A stretch of DNA of 64,000 bases from Bergeyella porcorum (lineage in GTDB: Bacteria; Bacteroidota; Bacteroidia; Flavobacteriales; Weeksellaceae): the NCBI RefSeq assembly GCF_042427575.1, contig NZ_JBHMFD010000012.1:62001-126000 (forward strand), written 5' to 3'. Positions 33,462-43,355 of the stretch are shown here, piece by piece. Every line of letters starts with the position of its first letter. Position 1 is the first letter of the stretch. The notes beneath the pieces are model-generated. The model did not search any database and was not told where the DNA came from. It worked only from the letters and a program-made list of their open reading frames with translations. A program made the position numbers and the translations under genes.

Positions 33462-33490
33462 CAAAGTTAGGAAATTTTTCAAAAAACAAA
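33462..33490 (-). promoter_or_regulatory. Promoter and folded leader of the two small genes
   Basis: On the minus strand TTTG (33490-33487), 17-base spacer, TAACTTTG (33469-33462). The expected leader carries two hairpins: GTGAG/CTCAC (33456-33441) and AGCATT/AATGCT (33432-33416), before the ATG at 33400. Confidence 0.6.
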
Positions 33491-33522
33491 GGGAAATATC
33501 TTCTTAGCTTTTTGTATCTTGC

Positions 33523-35607
33523 TTACGATATCTTTCCCCATTTATTTTTTCCTCGGTACTGTTTTTGATAGTAAAGTTTCGTGCTTTGATGTTCAGAATG
33601 TGTAAGATGAGCATCGTTTTGTAAGATTTTTTCTACGGTATTTTTAGCTACTTTGATGATGTCACCATCTTCTACCAAATCTAATCGTTTGAAATCTACT
33701 ACGCCACTCTGCTGGGTTCCCAAGATATCTCCAGGGCCCCGCAGTTGCATATCTACTTCCGAAATTTTAAAACCATCATTGGTTTCGCACATTGTTTTGA
33801 TGCGTTTTCTACTCTCGTTACTCAGCTTATCAGAAGTCATTAGGATGCAGTAGCTTTGCTCTGCTCCCCGCCCTACACGCCCCCGAAGCTGGTGCAGTTG
33901 GGAAAGTCCAAAACGCTCCGCACTTTCTATCACCATTACAGAGGCATTGGGGACATTAACGCCCACTTCTATTACTGTTGTGGCTACCATTATTTGAGCC
34001 TTCCCAGATGCGAAATACTGCATCGCAGCATCTTTATCCGCTGGTGGCATTTTCCCGTGCAATACCGCAACTTGATAATCGCTAAAGTGCTGTACAAGAT
34101 GTTCAAAACCATCCATCAGATTTTTATAATCCAAAGTTTCACTTTCCTCAATGAGGGGATAGACAAAATAGACTTGCCTGCCTTTTCTGAGCTCATCTCT
34201 ACAAAATTGATAAACCGATGTGCGGTCTTTTTCTCTTCTGTGTGCAGTGATAATGGGTTTTCTTCCTACGGGTAGCTCATCTATTATGGAAACCTCCAAA
34301 TCCGAATAAAAACTCATTGCCAAGGTTCTGGGAATCGGCGTAGCCGTCATAATCAAGATATGGGGCGGAATGGTGTTCTTTGCCCAAAGCTTTGCCCTCT
34401 GTGCTACTCCAAAGCGGTGTTGTTCATCAATAATAGCAAGGCCTAAATTTTTGAAGATTACCGCATCTTCCAGCACGGCGTGGGTACCTACCAGAATAGA
34501 CAAAGAGCCATCTTGCAACGCTTCGTGGATAAGCTTTCGCTCTTTACTTTTGGTAGAACCCGTCAGTAGTTTGATTTGAATATCGGTGTTTTCTAGGAGT
34601 TTTGCAATACCGTTATAATGCTGCTGAGCCAAAATCTCCGTAGGTGCCATTAAGCAACTTTGGAAGCCATTGTCCATTGCTAAAAGCATAGATAGTAGGG
34701 CTACCATTGTCTTCCCAGAGCCTACATCCCCTTGCAATAGGCGATTCATCTGGATGGGGCGTTTCATATCCGTGCGGATTTCCTTTAAAACCCGCTTCTG
34801 TGCGTTGGTTAATTCAAACGGAAGATGATGATTGTAAAACTGATTGAAATAATCTCCCACCACAGGAAAAGGATTGCCAATGGCGTGGCTACGATGGTGC
34901 TGTTTCTTTAAAGCATAGCCCAATTGAAAAAAAAAAGCTTCTTCAAATTTTAAGCGGCGATTTGCAGCGTTGAGATAATGCGTATTTTGAGGGAAATGAA
35001 TGTTGAGAAAAGCCTCTATTCTTCCCATTAGTTTCAATGCTTTTATCAGATATACAGGAAGATTTTCTTGTATCAACTGGGGAAGTTCCAAGCAAATATT
35101 TTTTAAAATATTCTGGAAAAACTTTTGATTCAATCCTCTTTTGGTTAATTTTTCCGAACTAGGGTAGATTGGTCTTAGCCGTGATTCTTTTTCTTTAGTT
35201 TCTTCCATCTCTATTTCAGGATGGGGCATAGAAAATTGCTGATTAAACACATTGATTTTTCCAAAAATGAAAACTTCCTTCTGAATGGGAATTTGTTCCT
35301 TCATCCATTGCGAATATTGGAACCAGACCAGGTCTATTGTCCCCGTTTCATCTTGAAATTTGGCGGTGAGCCGTTTATTTCTACCCGTTCCTACTTCTTT
35401 TAGCTGAGAAATGGTTCCTTTCAGTTGGATATCTGGAAGGTTATCAGATAAATCTTTAATTTGATAGACTTTACTTTTGTCCAAATAGCGGATAGGATAG
35501 AAGTTGAGAAAATCTTCTACCGTAGCGATTCCCAAAACATTTTTAATGATTTTTGCCCGTTCGGAACCGATGCCTTTGAGGTATTCTATGGAGGTTTCTA
35601 AAGTCAA
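33523..35607 (-). CDS. recG: ATP-dependent DNA helicase RecG
   Basis: This 694-residue protein begins with the wedge/OB domain (to about 250). SF2 motifs follow: LLQGDVGSGKTMVAL (Walker A, near 293), DEQHRFG (Walker B, near 395), MTATPIPRT, and in the second domain VATTVIEVGVNVPNAS and QLRGRVGRG, then the TRG-like end with GPGDILGTQQSG. RecG remodels stalled forks and branch-migrates junctions. Length is normal. Confidence 0.96.
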   Translation of the reverse strand: MTLETSIEYLKGIGSERAKIIKNVLGIATVEDFLNFYPIRYLDKSKVYQIKDLSDNLPDIQLKGTISQLKEVGTGRNKRLTAKFQDETGTIDLVWFQYSQWMKEQIPIQKEVFIFGKINVFNQQFSMPHPEIEMEETKEKESRLRPIYPSSEKLTKRGLNQKFFQNILKNICLELPQLIQENLPVYLIKALKLMGRIEAFLNIHFPQNTHYLNAANRRLKFEEAFFFQLGYALKKQHHRSHAIGNPFPVVGDYFNQFYNHHLPFELTNAQKRVLKEIRTDMKRPIQMNRLLQGDVGSGKTMVALLSMLLAMDNGFQSCLMAPTEILAQQHYNGIAKLLENTDIQIKLLTGSTKSKERKLIHEALQDGSLSILVGTHAVLEDAVIFKNLGLAIIDEQHRFGVAQRAKLWAKNTIPPHILIMTATPIPRTLAMSFYSDLEVSIIDELPVGRKPIITAHRREKDRTSVYQFCRDELRKGRQVYFVYPLIEESETLDYKNLMDGFEHLVQHFSDYQVAVLHGKMPPADKDAAMQYFASGKAQIMVATTVIEVGVNVPNASVMVIESAERFGLSQLHQLRGRVGRGAEQSYCILMTSDKLSNESRKRIKTMCETNDGFKISEVDMQLRGPGDILGTQQSGVVDFKRLDLVEDGDIIKVAKNTVEKILQNDAHLTHSEHQSTKLYYQKQYRGKNKWGKIS

Positions 35608-35682
35608 GAAGTGAAAAAATTAAAGCACAAATTTCGTTGAATTTCTTTAAAAAATCAAACTTTTTTCTATGTTGAGTAGCGT

Positions 35683-36204
35683 TTAATCTTTGATTTTAGA
35701 CTTGAATTTTTTCTGATAATTGTCCCAGTCTTTTCTGGTGGTGATTTTTTTGTAATCGTTATGGATAAAAAAAGGAAGATAAGGCTCCAGTTCTTTTGCG
35801 GTGAGCATTCCTTGTAAAATGGTGATGGGTGTACTGTTTTCATCTAGAAAAACAAGGCTGGGGGTGGCGTTTATATTCATAAACTTGGCAAAATCGTGCA
35901 GGTGATTTTTTTTCTCTGCCGAAGTATTGGTAAAGGTTTTGCCATAGAGGTTGACTTTTTGCTGACTTTCGGTGTCAAATTTTACAGCGTAATAATGCGT
36001 ATTGAGATACTGTGCAATTTCAGGATGGCTGAAAGTGTTGTTTTCCATTGTCTTGCAGGCTTGGCACCATTGGGTAACAAAGTTGATGAGGATTTTTTTA
36101 GGTTGTGTTTTCTGGGCTTCTAAGGCTTGTTCCATAGTCATCCACTTCACTTGTCCGAAAGCGAAGTAGGGAAAACAAAACAGAAAGATAATCCAATATT
36201 TCAT
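35683..36204 (-). CDS. Exported thioredoxin-like protein
   Basis: Starting at the ATG at 36204 (MKYWIIFLFCFPYFAFGQVK) gives a signal peptide and 173 residues. The thioredoxin motif is FVTQWCQACKTME (CxxC near residue 47), and NATPSLVFLDE carries the cis-proline. The domain resembles DsbD-gamma or SoxW, which keep envelope proteins reduced. It is separated from the transporter upstream by a terminator. Confidence 0.85.
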   Translation of the reverse strand: MKYWIIFLFCFPYFAFGQVKWMTMEQALEAQKTQPKKILINFVTQWCQACKTMENNTFSHPEIAQYLNTHYYAVKFDTESQQKVNLYGKTFTNTSAEKKNHLHDFAKFMNINATPSLVFLDENSTPITILQGMLTAKELEPYLPFFIHNDYKKITTRKDWDNYQKKFKSKIKD

Positions 36205-36270
36205 AATCCAAGAACGCATTTGGGAAGCATCAAAATCTAAGCCAAAGACATAAATCTAAGTCTCAAAAAT

Positions 36271-36311
36271 AAAAAGAGACAGATTCCTTATGAAACCTGC
36301 CTCTCTTTTTT
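36271..36311. terminator. Bidirectional terminator between transporter and thioredoxin-like gene
   Basis: AAAAAGAGA pairs with TCTCTTTTT, with an inner CAG/CTG stem and a small bulge; A- and T-runs on both sides. Confidence 0.75.
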
Positions 36312-36338
36312 AATATGAAATACAAATAAAATGTTTGA

Positions 36339-37742
36339 TTACTTAATACCGTGCATCATCTTACTGATTTGCTTACTTAGAAGTAACAGAAGGACACCGC
36401 AGACAATTACAAATCCAGAGATGTAAGTGAATACTTGCCCAGCTCCCATCTTTTCTACATAAGCTGCAATGTATCCTCCTAAGAAGTTGGCTACCGAAGA
36501 GGATAATAGCCACACCGCCATTAGCAATGATGCTAATCTTACTGGTGCTAATTTGGTTACTACCGAAAGTCCTACAGGAGACAAGCAAAGTTCTCCGATG
36601 GTATGCGTAAAGTATGTCATTACCAGCCACCATAGACTAGCCTTAATGGTAGGGTCTGCAATATCTCCACCTCGTTCTGAAACTGCTCCTAGCATAAACC
36701 AGAATCCTATCCCAAGGATAATCATCCCCAATCCCATTTTCACAGGGGTGGTAAGTTTTTTTCCTAATGGAGAACTCCAAAACATTGCAAATAATGGAGC
36801 TAAAACTACAATAAAGAAAGGGTTTACAGATTGAAATAGCGAAGCAGGAATGGTGTAATTCCCTACAAATGGAAGTGTAACATTTCTATCGATAAAGTTG
36901 TCGGTATAAAGAGCGATAGAAGAACCCGCCTGTTCAAACCCTGCCCAGAAAAATACAGAAAATAAGAACAAAATGAAAATAACGCTGATTCTCTGCTTTT
37001 CAACAGTTTTTACATTCTCACCACCAGTTTCTACCGTTTCTTGTACTACGGTAATTTCATCTTCTACATTAAGAACTTTTTTAGGTTTTTTGCCAATGTC
37101 TCCCAAATATTTTTGTGCCAAACTATTGAATAAAATCTGTCCTAAAAGCATTCCTATACCAGCTGCTAAGAAACCATACTTGTAGCCATAAGTCATTATT
37201 TCACCAGAAGCATCTTTCTGTGCAAAAATATCTTCTGTTAAGATTCCAATAACGATTGGTGCCAAAAGAGCTCCAAGGTTAATCCCCATATAGAAAATAG
37301 AAAATGCGGCATCTCGTCTATCGTCACCATCTTCGTATAGATTCCCTACTAGGGTGGAAATATTAGGTTTGAAAAATCCGTTCCCGATGATGAGAAGGAA
37401 TAATCCCAGATACAATCCCGTATGTGTATTGAGGGCGAATAGAGTAAATTGTCCTAGCATCATTGTAATCCCTCCAATGGTAATGGCTAATCTCTGTCCT
37501 AGAAATTTATCCGAAAGCCAGCCTCCAATTAATGGCGTAAAATATACAAAACCAGCAAAGTATCCGAAGATTAAACTCGCTTTTTCTGGGTCTATTGCAA
37601 GTCCTCCTTGTAGATAGGTTTTAGTGAGATAATAAATTAAGATTGCACGCATACCATAGTAGGAAAATCTTTCCCACATTTCGGTGAAAAATAAAAGGTA
37701 GAGTCCCTTTGGGTGTCCTTTTTTTTCGATTACTATACTCAT
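36339..37742 (-). CDS. POT-family proton-dependent di/tripeptide transporter, copy 1
   Basis: This 467-residue protein has about 14 membrane segments. It carries POT signatures: FFTEMWERFSYYGMRAIL with the ExxER-like proton motif early, GGWLSDKFLGQR, GNGFFKPNISTLVGNLY, and FYMGINLGALLAPI, then HTIGELCLSPVGLSVVTKLAP. It imports small peptides with protons. A second family member lies two genes away. Confidence 0.93.
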   Translation of the reverse strand: MSIVIEKKGHPKGLYLLFFTEMWERFSYYGMRAILIYYLTKTYLQGGLAIDPEKASLIFGYFAGFVYFTPLIGGWLSDKFLGQRLAITIGGITMMLGQFTLFALNTHTGLYLGLFLLIIGNGFFKPNISTLVGNLYEDGDDRRDAAFSIFYMGINLGALLAPIVIGILTEDIFAQKDASGEIMTYGYKYGFLAAGIGMLLGQILFNSLAQKYLGDIGKKPKKVLNVEDEITVVQETVETGGENVKTVEKQRISVIFILFLFSVFFWAGFEQAGSSIALYTDNFIDRNVTLPFVGNYTIPASLFQSVNPFFIVVLAPLFAMFWSSPLGKKLTTPVKMGLGMIILGIGFWFMLGAVSERGGDIADPTIKASLWWLVMTYFTHTIGELCLSPVGLSVVTKLAPVRLASLLMAVWLLSSSVANFLGGYIAAYVEKMGAGQVFTYISGFVIVCGVLLLLLSKQISKMMHGIK

Positions 37743-37771
37743 AGTGATTGTTAATTTTCGTTAATACTTAG

Positions 37772-37801
37772 CAAATTTAGTTTTTTTTCAGAATTGAGCA
37801 A
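37772..37801 (-). promoter_or_regulatory. Promoter of POT transporter copy 1
   Basis: On the minus strand TTG (37801-37799), 19-base spacer, TAAATTTG (37779-37772), 30 bases before the start. Confidence 0.75.
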
Positions 37802-37842
37802 GATTTTTTTTATGAAAATATCGTTCTGAATTGAGGTGTATG

Positions 37843-39309
37843 CTATTTTACAGAAATTCTTCCCTCCAATTTTGGGTGTAGGTCGCGATGTTTTTTCAGA
37901 TACCAAATCAAAGGTTCAGCATAGGGTATCATCTGGCGATTGCTTATTTTTTCAGGTGAAACAGAGGTGTATTCACCTCCGCCTTGGATGATGTAAGAAG
38001 GCATAGCGATGGAGTATTTCTTTTGAGAATCAATCGGTTTTCCATTTACCCATACTTCCTCCAATATAGCAGATTTTGAATCAGAAAGTTTTATCAATCG
38101 GTACGAAAGTCCCGAAACTTGAACGAATTCTCCACCCAAGTTGGTATAATTTTTAAGCCCCGTCTGTATTAGTTCTTTTATTTCTTCCCCAGAAAGCTCT
38201 ATAACACCAACTTGATTGTCAAAAGGTAAAATAGAATATATTTCTTTAAGAGTAACCGTTTTCTTCAGCCGTTCGGCTCGTATGCCTCCAGCATTCATCA
38301 TTGCAAAATCGGTTTTGAAGAAAGATAGATAAGCATCAGTGATTAGATTTCCAATAACAGATTCGGTTTGTAGATGAGTGCCACGGTCTAGGTCATAAGG
38401 AAGCGTAGAGATGTTTTCAGCTAAGGTTTGCTCCATTTGATGTTGGTAATCATTGGCTATTTTTTCTAACTCAGGGTTTTGAGGAATACTTTCATCTAAG
38501 TAGTGAATTTTAATAGCAGATGAAATATTGCCATCTTTTTCTTTCTGCACTTGAATTTCTACCACAGACCCCATATTGCCAATAGGAGAGATGATGTATT
38601 GATTTCTAATGTGTTCCACTCTTGTAATTTGCTCTGAGGTTTCTTCTGTAAGGGCAAGTTTTATTATAGGAAATGTTTCCAAAAGTTTTAGATTGTCCTT
38701 TAAAGGCATTTGGGTAACTGCAATGATATAATCTGGGTTTTCCATATTCAGTAGCGTGATAGCTTCTTTTGCAGCGATTAGATAATCTTTTTCTGCCAAA
38801 TCTTCACCAGGGAGTGAGGTGTTCACCTTATCTGTTAATCCTATGAGGCCTATTTTAATACCATTGATATTTTGAACTTTATACTTGGGTAAGTTGAAAA
38901 TAGGTTGCCCATTGCGGTGTGTGATATTGGAAGTAATCCAATCAAACTGTGATTTTTCCATTAGACTATGGGCATTTTTTACTCCGAAATCAAATTCGTG
39001 CTGACCAAAATTAGCGATGTCTATTGGAATCTTATTGAAAGCCTCTACCATTGGAAAACCTTTGTACATTTTGCCAAAGAGCGTACCTCCTGCAAGGTCG
39101 CCTCCAAAAATAGTGAGGGTGGGGTGATGTTTTTTTACCTCATCTACTAGGGTTTTTAGCCTTGCCACTCCTCCTTTGGTATGGTTTTGAAAAGAGACGG
39201 GCATTATCTCGTGGGCATCATTGAAATATAAAATGGAAACCGCCTGAGCCCTAATGTTTCCAAAAGTAAAGACCCAAGCGGTTAGCATTAAAAGTTTTAA
39301 TAAATTCAC
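37843..39309 (-). CDS. Exported 5'-nucleotidase/metallophosphoesterase (UshA-like)
   Basis: This 488-residue protein has a signal peptide (GNIRAQ) and the calcineurin-like metal motifs: LYFNDAHE, FGGDLAGG, and NFGQHEFDFG, whose Asn-His pair is typical of 5'-nucleotidases. The C-terminal 5'-nucleotidase domain shows NAGGIRAE and LPFDNQVGVIELSG. It hydrolyses nucleotides outside the cytoplasm for salvage. It starts 25 bases after a POT transporter gene and is likely in one operon with it. Confidence 0.9.
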   Translation of the reverse strand: MNLLKLLMLTAWVFTFGNIRAQAVSILYFNDAHEIMPVSFQNHTKGGVARLKTLVDEVKKHHPTLTIFGGDLAGGTLFGKMYKGFPMVEAFNKIPIDIANFGQHEFDFGVKNAHSLMEKSQFDWITSNITHRNGQPIFNLPKYKVQNINGIKIGLIGLTDKVNTSLPGEDLAEKDYLIAAKEAITLLNMENPDYIIAVTQMPLKDNLKLLETFPIIKLALTEETSEQITRVEHIRNQYIISPIGNMGSVVEIQVQKEKDGNISSAIKIHYLDESIPQNPELEKIANDYQHQMEQTLAENISTLPYDLDRGTHLQTESVIGNLITDAYLSFFKTDFAMMNAGGIRAERLKKTVTLKEIYSILPFDNQVGVIELSGEEIKELIQTGLKNYTNLGGEFVQVSGLSYRLIKLSDSKSAILEEVWVNGKPIDSQKKYSIAMPSYIIQGGGEYTSVSPEKISNRQMIPYAEPLIWYLKKHRDLHPKLEGRISVK

Positions 39310-39334
39310 TTTAAAACTGTTTAGAAATGTTATT

Positions 39335-40987
39335 TTATTTCACACCTTTTTCTTTCAAGGCTCTATTAAGGCTCTTCAAGATGGAAAGCCCAATGAGGGT
39401 AGCCAGTAATAGTAAACCGAAATTAACTAAGAAGAAATTGGCTTTATCATCGTAGCTGTACCACATACTTGCCAATACGCCCGAAAGTTTGTTGCCAATG
39501 GCAGTGGAAAGGAAGAAGCCTCCCATCATCAGGGCGGTAATCCTTGGTGGTGAAAGTTTGGATACCAATGAAAGTCCCATTGGAGAAAGGCAAAGCTCTC
39601 CCACAGTAATTACACCATACGCCCCTACAAGCCAAAGGGCAGAAACCTTTGTAGCACCATTGTCTCCTGCATATACCGCCCCTACCATTACCAAGCAACT
39701 CAATGCTGAGATGAATAATCCCAATACAATTTTAGCTGGTGTAGTAGGTTCTTTTCCTTTTTTGCGAAGCATCATAAAGAAGCCCACTACTACTGGTGTA
39801 AGTAGAATTACCCAAAATGGATTGATGGATTGGAACAACTCCGTATTGTAGAGGAATACTTTTTTCTCAGGATTTTTTTCCAATTCAGCTCTTTGTTCAG
39901 TATTGATGTTTCGGAAGTAGATGTCTTTTCCTTGTTCTTTCACGGCTTCACCGTTTTTCTTTACGGCTTGGTATTGCTCATCATATACTGGAACTTCGGT
40001 GGTTTTATAATCTTTGGCTTCCACTAGGTAGATACTCTCCAATGGTTTTTCTACTGCAGCAGGTACGCTTCTATCGGTATAGTTTTTTGCCCAGCGGGTA
40101 AGTGCAGTACCATTTTGCTTGAATACCGCCCAGAACATTAAGCTCACAGCAAAGATGGCTAATAAAGCTCCGATAGGTTTTTTGTCCTCGCTATTGGCAC
40201 GAAGGTAAAGCGATACATAAAAGAAGATTACAGGGATACACGCAAAGATGAAAGCATCGGTAGAGTCTGAACCGAAGATGTTGCCAGGAATTACCCAGCC
40301 TAATCCTCCTGCAACAATGGCAGGTAAGAATACTTTTACTAAAATAGAACCAATGGTGGTATCGCCCTCCTGAGATGGCTTCAATACATTGGCGTGGAGA
40401 ATGTGTTTTCTTCCCAATGAGAAAATAATGAGTCCGATGAACATCCCAACACCCGCTGTGATGAATGCCTCGCCCCAGCCGAATTTATTACGCATAAAGG
40501 CAGCAATGATGTTGCACGCAAAGGCTCCGATATTGATTCCCATATAGAAGATATTGTATCCCGCATCTTTGTTGTCTTTGTATTGGTCTTCAGAATAGAG
40601 GTTACCCAGCAGGGTAGAGATACTTGGCTTAAAGAAGCCGTTACCTACAATAATGGCTCCTAGCGATGCGTAGAACAATGGCATTTCCTTAAAAACACCT
40701 AGGCCGATATAGCCTAGCCCCATCAGTGCTCCTCCGATGTAGATGGCCTTCACATAGCCTAAGATTTTATCGGCTAAGAATCCGCCGAGGAAAGGCGTAA
40801 GATAGGTGAGTGCGATAAAGGTACCGAAGATATCATCGGCGTTTTTATCATCTATAGCAAGTCCCCCTGTTTCGGTAGGGTCTATCATATAGAGTACGAA
40901 GATACCGAGGATAAGGTAATAACCAAACCTTTCCCACATTTCGGTAAAGAATAAGTAGGGCAAGCCCTTTGGATGTTTAGATTTCAT
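39335..40987 (-). CDS. POT-family proton-dependent di/tripeptide transporter, copy 2
   Basis: The ATG at 40987 (MKSKHPKGLPYLFFTEMWER) begins the family pattern; the frame runs 60 bases further back without support. The 550-residue protein has POT signatures (GGFLADKILGYVK, GNGFFKPSISTLLGNLY, FYMGINIGAFACN). It has a longer periplasmic or cytoplasmic loop near residue 330-390 than copy 1. It is an importer of small peptides. The downstream 5'-nucleotidase gene is 25 bases away. Confidence 0.92.
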   Translation of the reverse strand: MKSKHPKGLPYLFFTEMWERFGYYLILGIFVLYMIDPTETGGLAIDDKNADDIFGTFIALTYLTPFLGGFLADKILGYVKAIYIGGALMGLGYIGLGVFKEMPLFYASLGAIIVGNGFFKPSISTLLGNLYSEDQYKDNKDAGYNIFYMGINIGAFACNIIAAFMRNKFGWGEAFITAGVGMFIGLIIFSLGRKHILHANVLKPSQEGDTTIGSILVKVFLPAIVAGGLGWVIPGNIFGSDSTDAFIFACIPVIFFYVSLYLRANSEDKKPIGALLAIFAVSLMFWAVFKQNGTALTRWAKNYTDRSVPAAVEKPLESIYLVEAKDYKTTEVPVYDEQYQAVKKNGEAVKEQGKDIYFRNINTEQRAELEKNPEKKVFLYNTELFQSINPFWVILLTPVVVGFFMMLRKKGKEPTTPAKIVLGLFISALSCLVMVGAVYAGDNGATKVSALWLVGAYGVITVGELCLSPMGLSLVSKLSPPRITALMMGGFFLSTAIGNKLSGVLASMWYSYDDKANFFLVNFGLLLLATLIGLSILKSLNRALKEKGVK

Positions 40988-41017
40988 TTTTATATAAAAT
41001 TTTAAGTTTTTAATTTT

Positions 41018-41146
41018 TTTGAAGAAAGAGGAAAGAGAAAAGAACAAAGACTTCTTAACCGTATAACCTTCTAACTTCCTAGCTATTCTAAGTTTTGAGT
41101 TGGTTTGCCATCAACTGTCAACCGACAACCAACAACTATCAACCAT
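41018..41146. repeat. Low-complexity modular repeat between POT transporter 2 and DPP IV
   Basis: The gap repeats the modules of 7895 and 26110: TTTTTTTGAAGAAAGAGGAA at 41018, TTTTGAGTTGG near 41091 and TCAACCGACAACCAACAACT near 41118. No gene is seen. Confidence 0.8.
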
Positions 41147-41148
41147 TA

Positions 41149-43275
41149 TTAAAGATTCTCCTTGATAAAATCTGTCATCATCTGGTAGAGGTGTTGTCTG
41201 GTATTGCCTCCGTAGATGCCGTGGTTTTTATCTGGATAGGTCATAAACTGGAATTGCTTTTTGTTTTGTATCAAAGATTCTGCAAACTCTACGGCATTCT
41301 GATAATGGACATTGTCATCTGCGGTACCGTGTATCATTAGGAACTTCCCTTTCATCAGTTTGGCGTGGGTGGTAGGGGAGTTGTCATCATAGCCACTTGG
41401 GTTTTCTTGCGGTGTACGCATAAACCTTTCGGTATAGACGGTGTCGTAGTAACGCCAGTTGGTAACGGGAGCTACGGCGATGCCCAGTTTAAAGACATCG
41501 GCACCTTTGGTAAGGGCAAGGCTTGCCATATAGCCACCGAAGCTCCACCCGAAAATCCCGATTCTGTCCTTATCGATGTAAGACTGCTTGCCCAGCCATT
41601 TGGCGGCGGCTATCTGGTCTTCTATCTCATATTTGCCTAGGTTCATATAGGTAGCTTTTTTGTATTTTGTACCTTTGCCGCCCGTGCCACGCCCATCTAC
41701 ACAGGCTACAATATAGCCTTGCTGTACGAGGTGATTGAACCAAAGCCCATTGCCTCCGTCCCAAGAGTTGGTCACTTGCTGGGAGCCAGGGCCCGAGTAT
41801 TGGAACATAAAGAGGGGATATTTTTTGTTTGGGTCAAAGTTTTTAGGCTTCAAAATCCAAGCGTTCATCTGGTCGCCTGCTTCGTTGGGAATGGTGAAGT
41901 ATTCTTTGGCAATCCATTGGTCTGCTTTTAGTTTAGAGAGCATCTCTTGGTTGTTTTGGAGTTCCTTCACGGTTTTTCCCTGCTGGTCTTTCAGGGTAAA
42001 GGTATAAGGTTTCTCTGCTGAGGAGCTGGTTTCTATAAAGTAGTGGAAATTCTTGCTAAAATTAGCCGAATTGTTCCCTTCTTTATCGGAAATAATGGTG
42101 CTTTTCCCGTTAGAAAGATTTACTTTCGCTACTACTTTATTGATGCTTCCTGTTTGGTTGGTCTGGATGAAGATTTCGTTGGTCTTTGGGTTGTATCCAT
42201 AGTAGTCTGTTACCTCCCAATTTCCTTTGGTGATTTGTTTTTTCAGTTTTCCATTGCCATCGTAGAGGTATAGGTGTCTATTGCCATCCCTCTCGCTGCT
42301 CCAGATGAATGAATTATCGGCAAGGAACTCCATTGTGATATGGTCTGTTTCTATCCATTTTTCATCTGTTTCTGTGAAAAGTTTGGTAACTTTTCCAGTT
42401 TTGGTATTTACCTTTAAAACATCGGAAGCATTTTGGGTGCGTTCTGAAGTGATGAGGATGATTTCATCATTTTTTGCTGTTTGAATCGCATTAGGGATGT
42501 AATATTTCTTGAAATTGCCCAAGTCTAAAGCCTGAACCTCTGAATTTCCCAATTGGTATAGGTGTGCGGAGACTACGGAGTTGGGCTCGCCTGCTTTAGG
42601 ATATTTGAAGCGGAAGTCTTGAGGGTAGAGTTGCCCTTGGTACATTGGCATATTCATTTCTGGGACTTGGCTTTCGTCTGATTTTATGAAGACAATGGCA
42701 TTGGAGTTCTTAGTCCATTCGTATAATCTGGCGTGTCCAAATTCTTCTTCATATACCCAATCGGCAAGTCCATTGAGGATGTGGTTTTTCTTACCATCGT
42801 AGGTGATTTGCGTTATTTTTTCTGTTTCTAAGTCTTGATAGAAAAGATTATTATCTGCAATGAATGCTACTTTGGTGGCGTCTGGTGAAAAACGAGGCTC
42901 TTGCACGGCGTTGCCATTGTTTAGGGCAATGGTTTTACCTGTTGCGAGGTCTTTTACATCAAATTTTCCAAGGAAAGAATGTCTGTAAATCGGCTGGCTT
43001 TCTTTCAGTAGAAGGATTTTGCTTTCGTTATTAGAAAATTCGTAAGATTGGTATTTTCCTTCTACAATGTAGCCTTCTTTTTGTGTGGTTTTGTAGGAAT
43101 ATTTAGCGATGCCTTGAGGTTCTATCACGGCGTAGTTTTCTCCGTTTTTGAGGGAGGCAATACCTGCAATGCCTTTGCCACGGTAGTAACCAGAATAGAT
43201 TTTGTCTAACGAGATGTCTTGTGCAAAATTGGTAACATATACTGCACAAGCTATGGTAAGAAGTATTTTTTTCAT
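41149..43275 (-). CDS. Dipeptidyl peptidase IV-type S9 peptidase
   Basis: The ATG at 43275 (MKKILLTIACAVYVTNFAQD) gives a signal peptide; upstream codons in the frame fall in the promoter. The 708-residue protein has an N-terminal eight-bladed propeller. An alpha/beta-hydrolase domain follows with the triad Ser in GIFGWSFGGYMAS (about 578), Asp in HGTADDNVH (about 654), and His in DKNHGIYGG (about 685). DPP IV removes X-Pro dipeptides from peptides. This fits the two peptide importers nearby. In related bacteria DPP IV is a virulence factor and a source of peptides. Confidence 0.92.
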   Translation of the reverse strand: MKKILLTIACAVYVTNFAQDISLDKIYSGYYRGKGIAGIASLKNGENYAVIEPQGIAKYSYKTTQKEGYIVEGKYQSYEFSNNESKILLLKESQPIYRHSFLGKFDVKDLATGKTIALNNGNAVQEPRFSPDATKVAFIADNNLFYQDLETEKITQITYDGKKNHILNGLADWVYEEEFGHARLYEWTKNSNAIVFIKSDESQVPEMNMPMYQGQLYPQDFRFKYPKAGEPNSVVSAHLYQLGNSEVQALDLGNFKKYYIPNAIQTAKNDEIILITSERTQNASDVLKVNTKTGKVTKLFTETDEKWIETDHITMEFLADNSFIWSSERDGNRHLYLYDGNGKLKKQITKGNWEVTDYYGYNPKTNEIFIQTNQTGSINKVVAKVNLSNGKSTIISDKEGNNSANFSKNFHYFIETSSSAEKPYTFTLKDQQGKTVKELQNNQEMLSKLKADQWIAKEYFTIPNEAGDQMNAWILKPKNFDPNKKYPLFMFQYSGPGSQQVTNSWDGGNGLWFNHLVQQGYIVACVDGRGTGGKGTKYKKATYMNLGKYEIEDQIAAAKWLGKQSYIDKDRIGIFGWSFGGYMASLALTKGADVFKLGIAVAPVTNWRYYDTVYTERFMRTPQENPSGYDDNSPTTHAKLMKGKFLMIHGTADDNVHYQNAVEFAESLIQNKKQFQFMTYPDKNHGIYGGNTRQHLYQMMTDFIKENL

Positions 43276-43296
43276 AACGCTATAAAACTGAAAGCC

Positions 43297-43304
43297 CAAA
43301 TATA
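43297..43304 (-). promoter_or_regulatory. Probable DPP IV -7 box
   Basis: On the minus strand TATATTTG, 22 bases before the start at 43275; no clear -33 box. Confidence 0.6.
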
Positions 43305-43321
43305 TTAAATTTTCTTAAAAT

Positions 43322-43355
43322 AAAAAGAAGCCACTTGCTGTAAGGGCTTCTTTTT
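43322..43355. terminator. Bidirectional terminator upstream of DPP IV
   Basis: AAAAAGAAGCC pairs with GGCTTCTTTTT, loop of about 12 bases. It would end the phosphorylase transcript on the minus strand. Confidence 0.8.
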
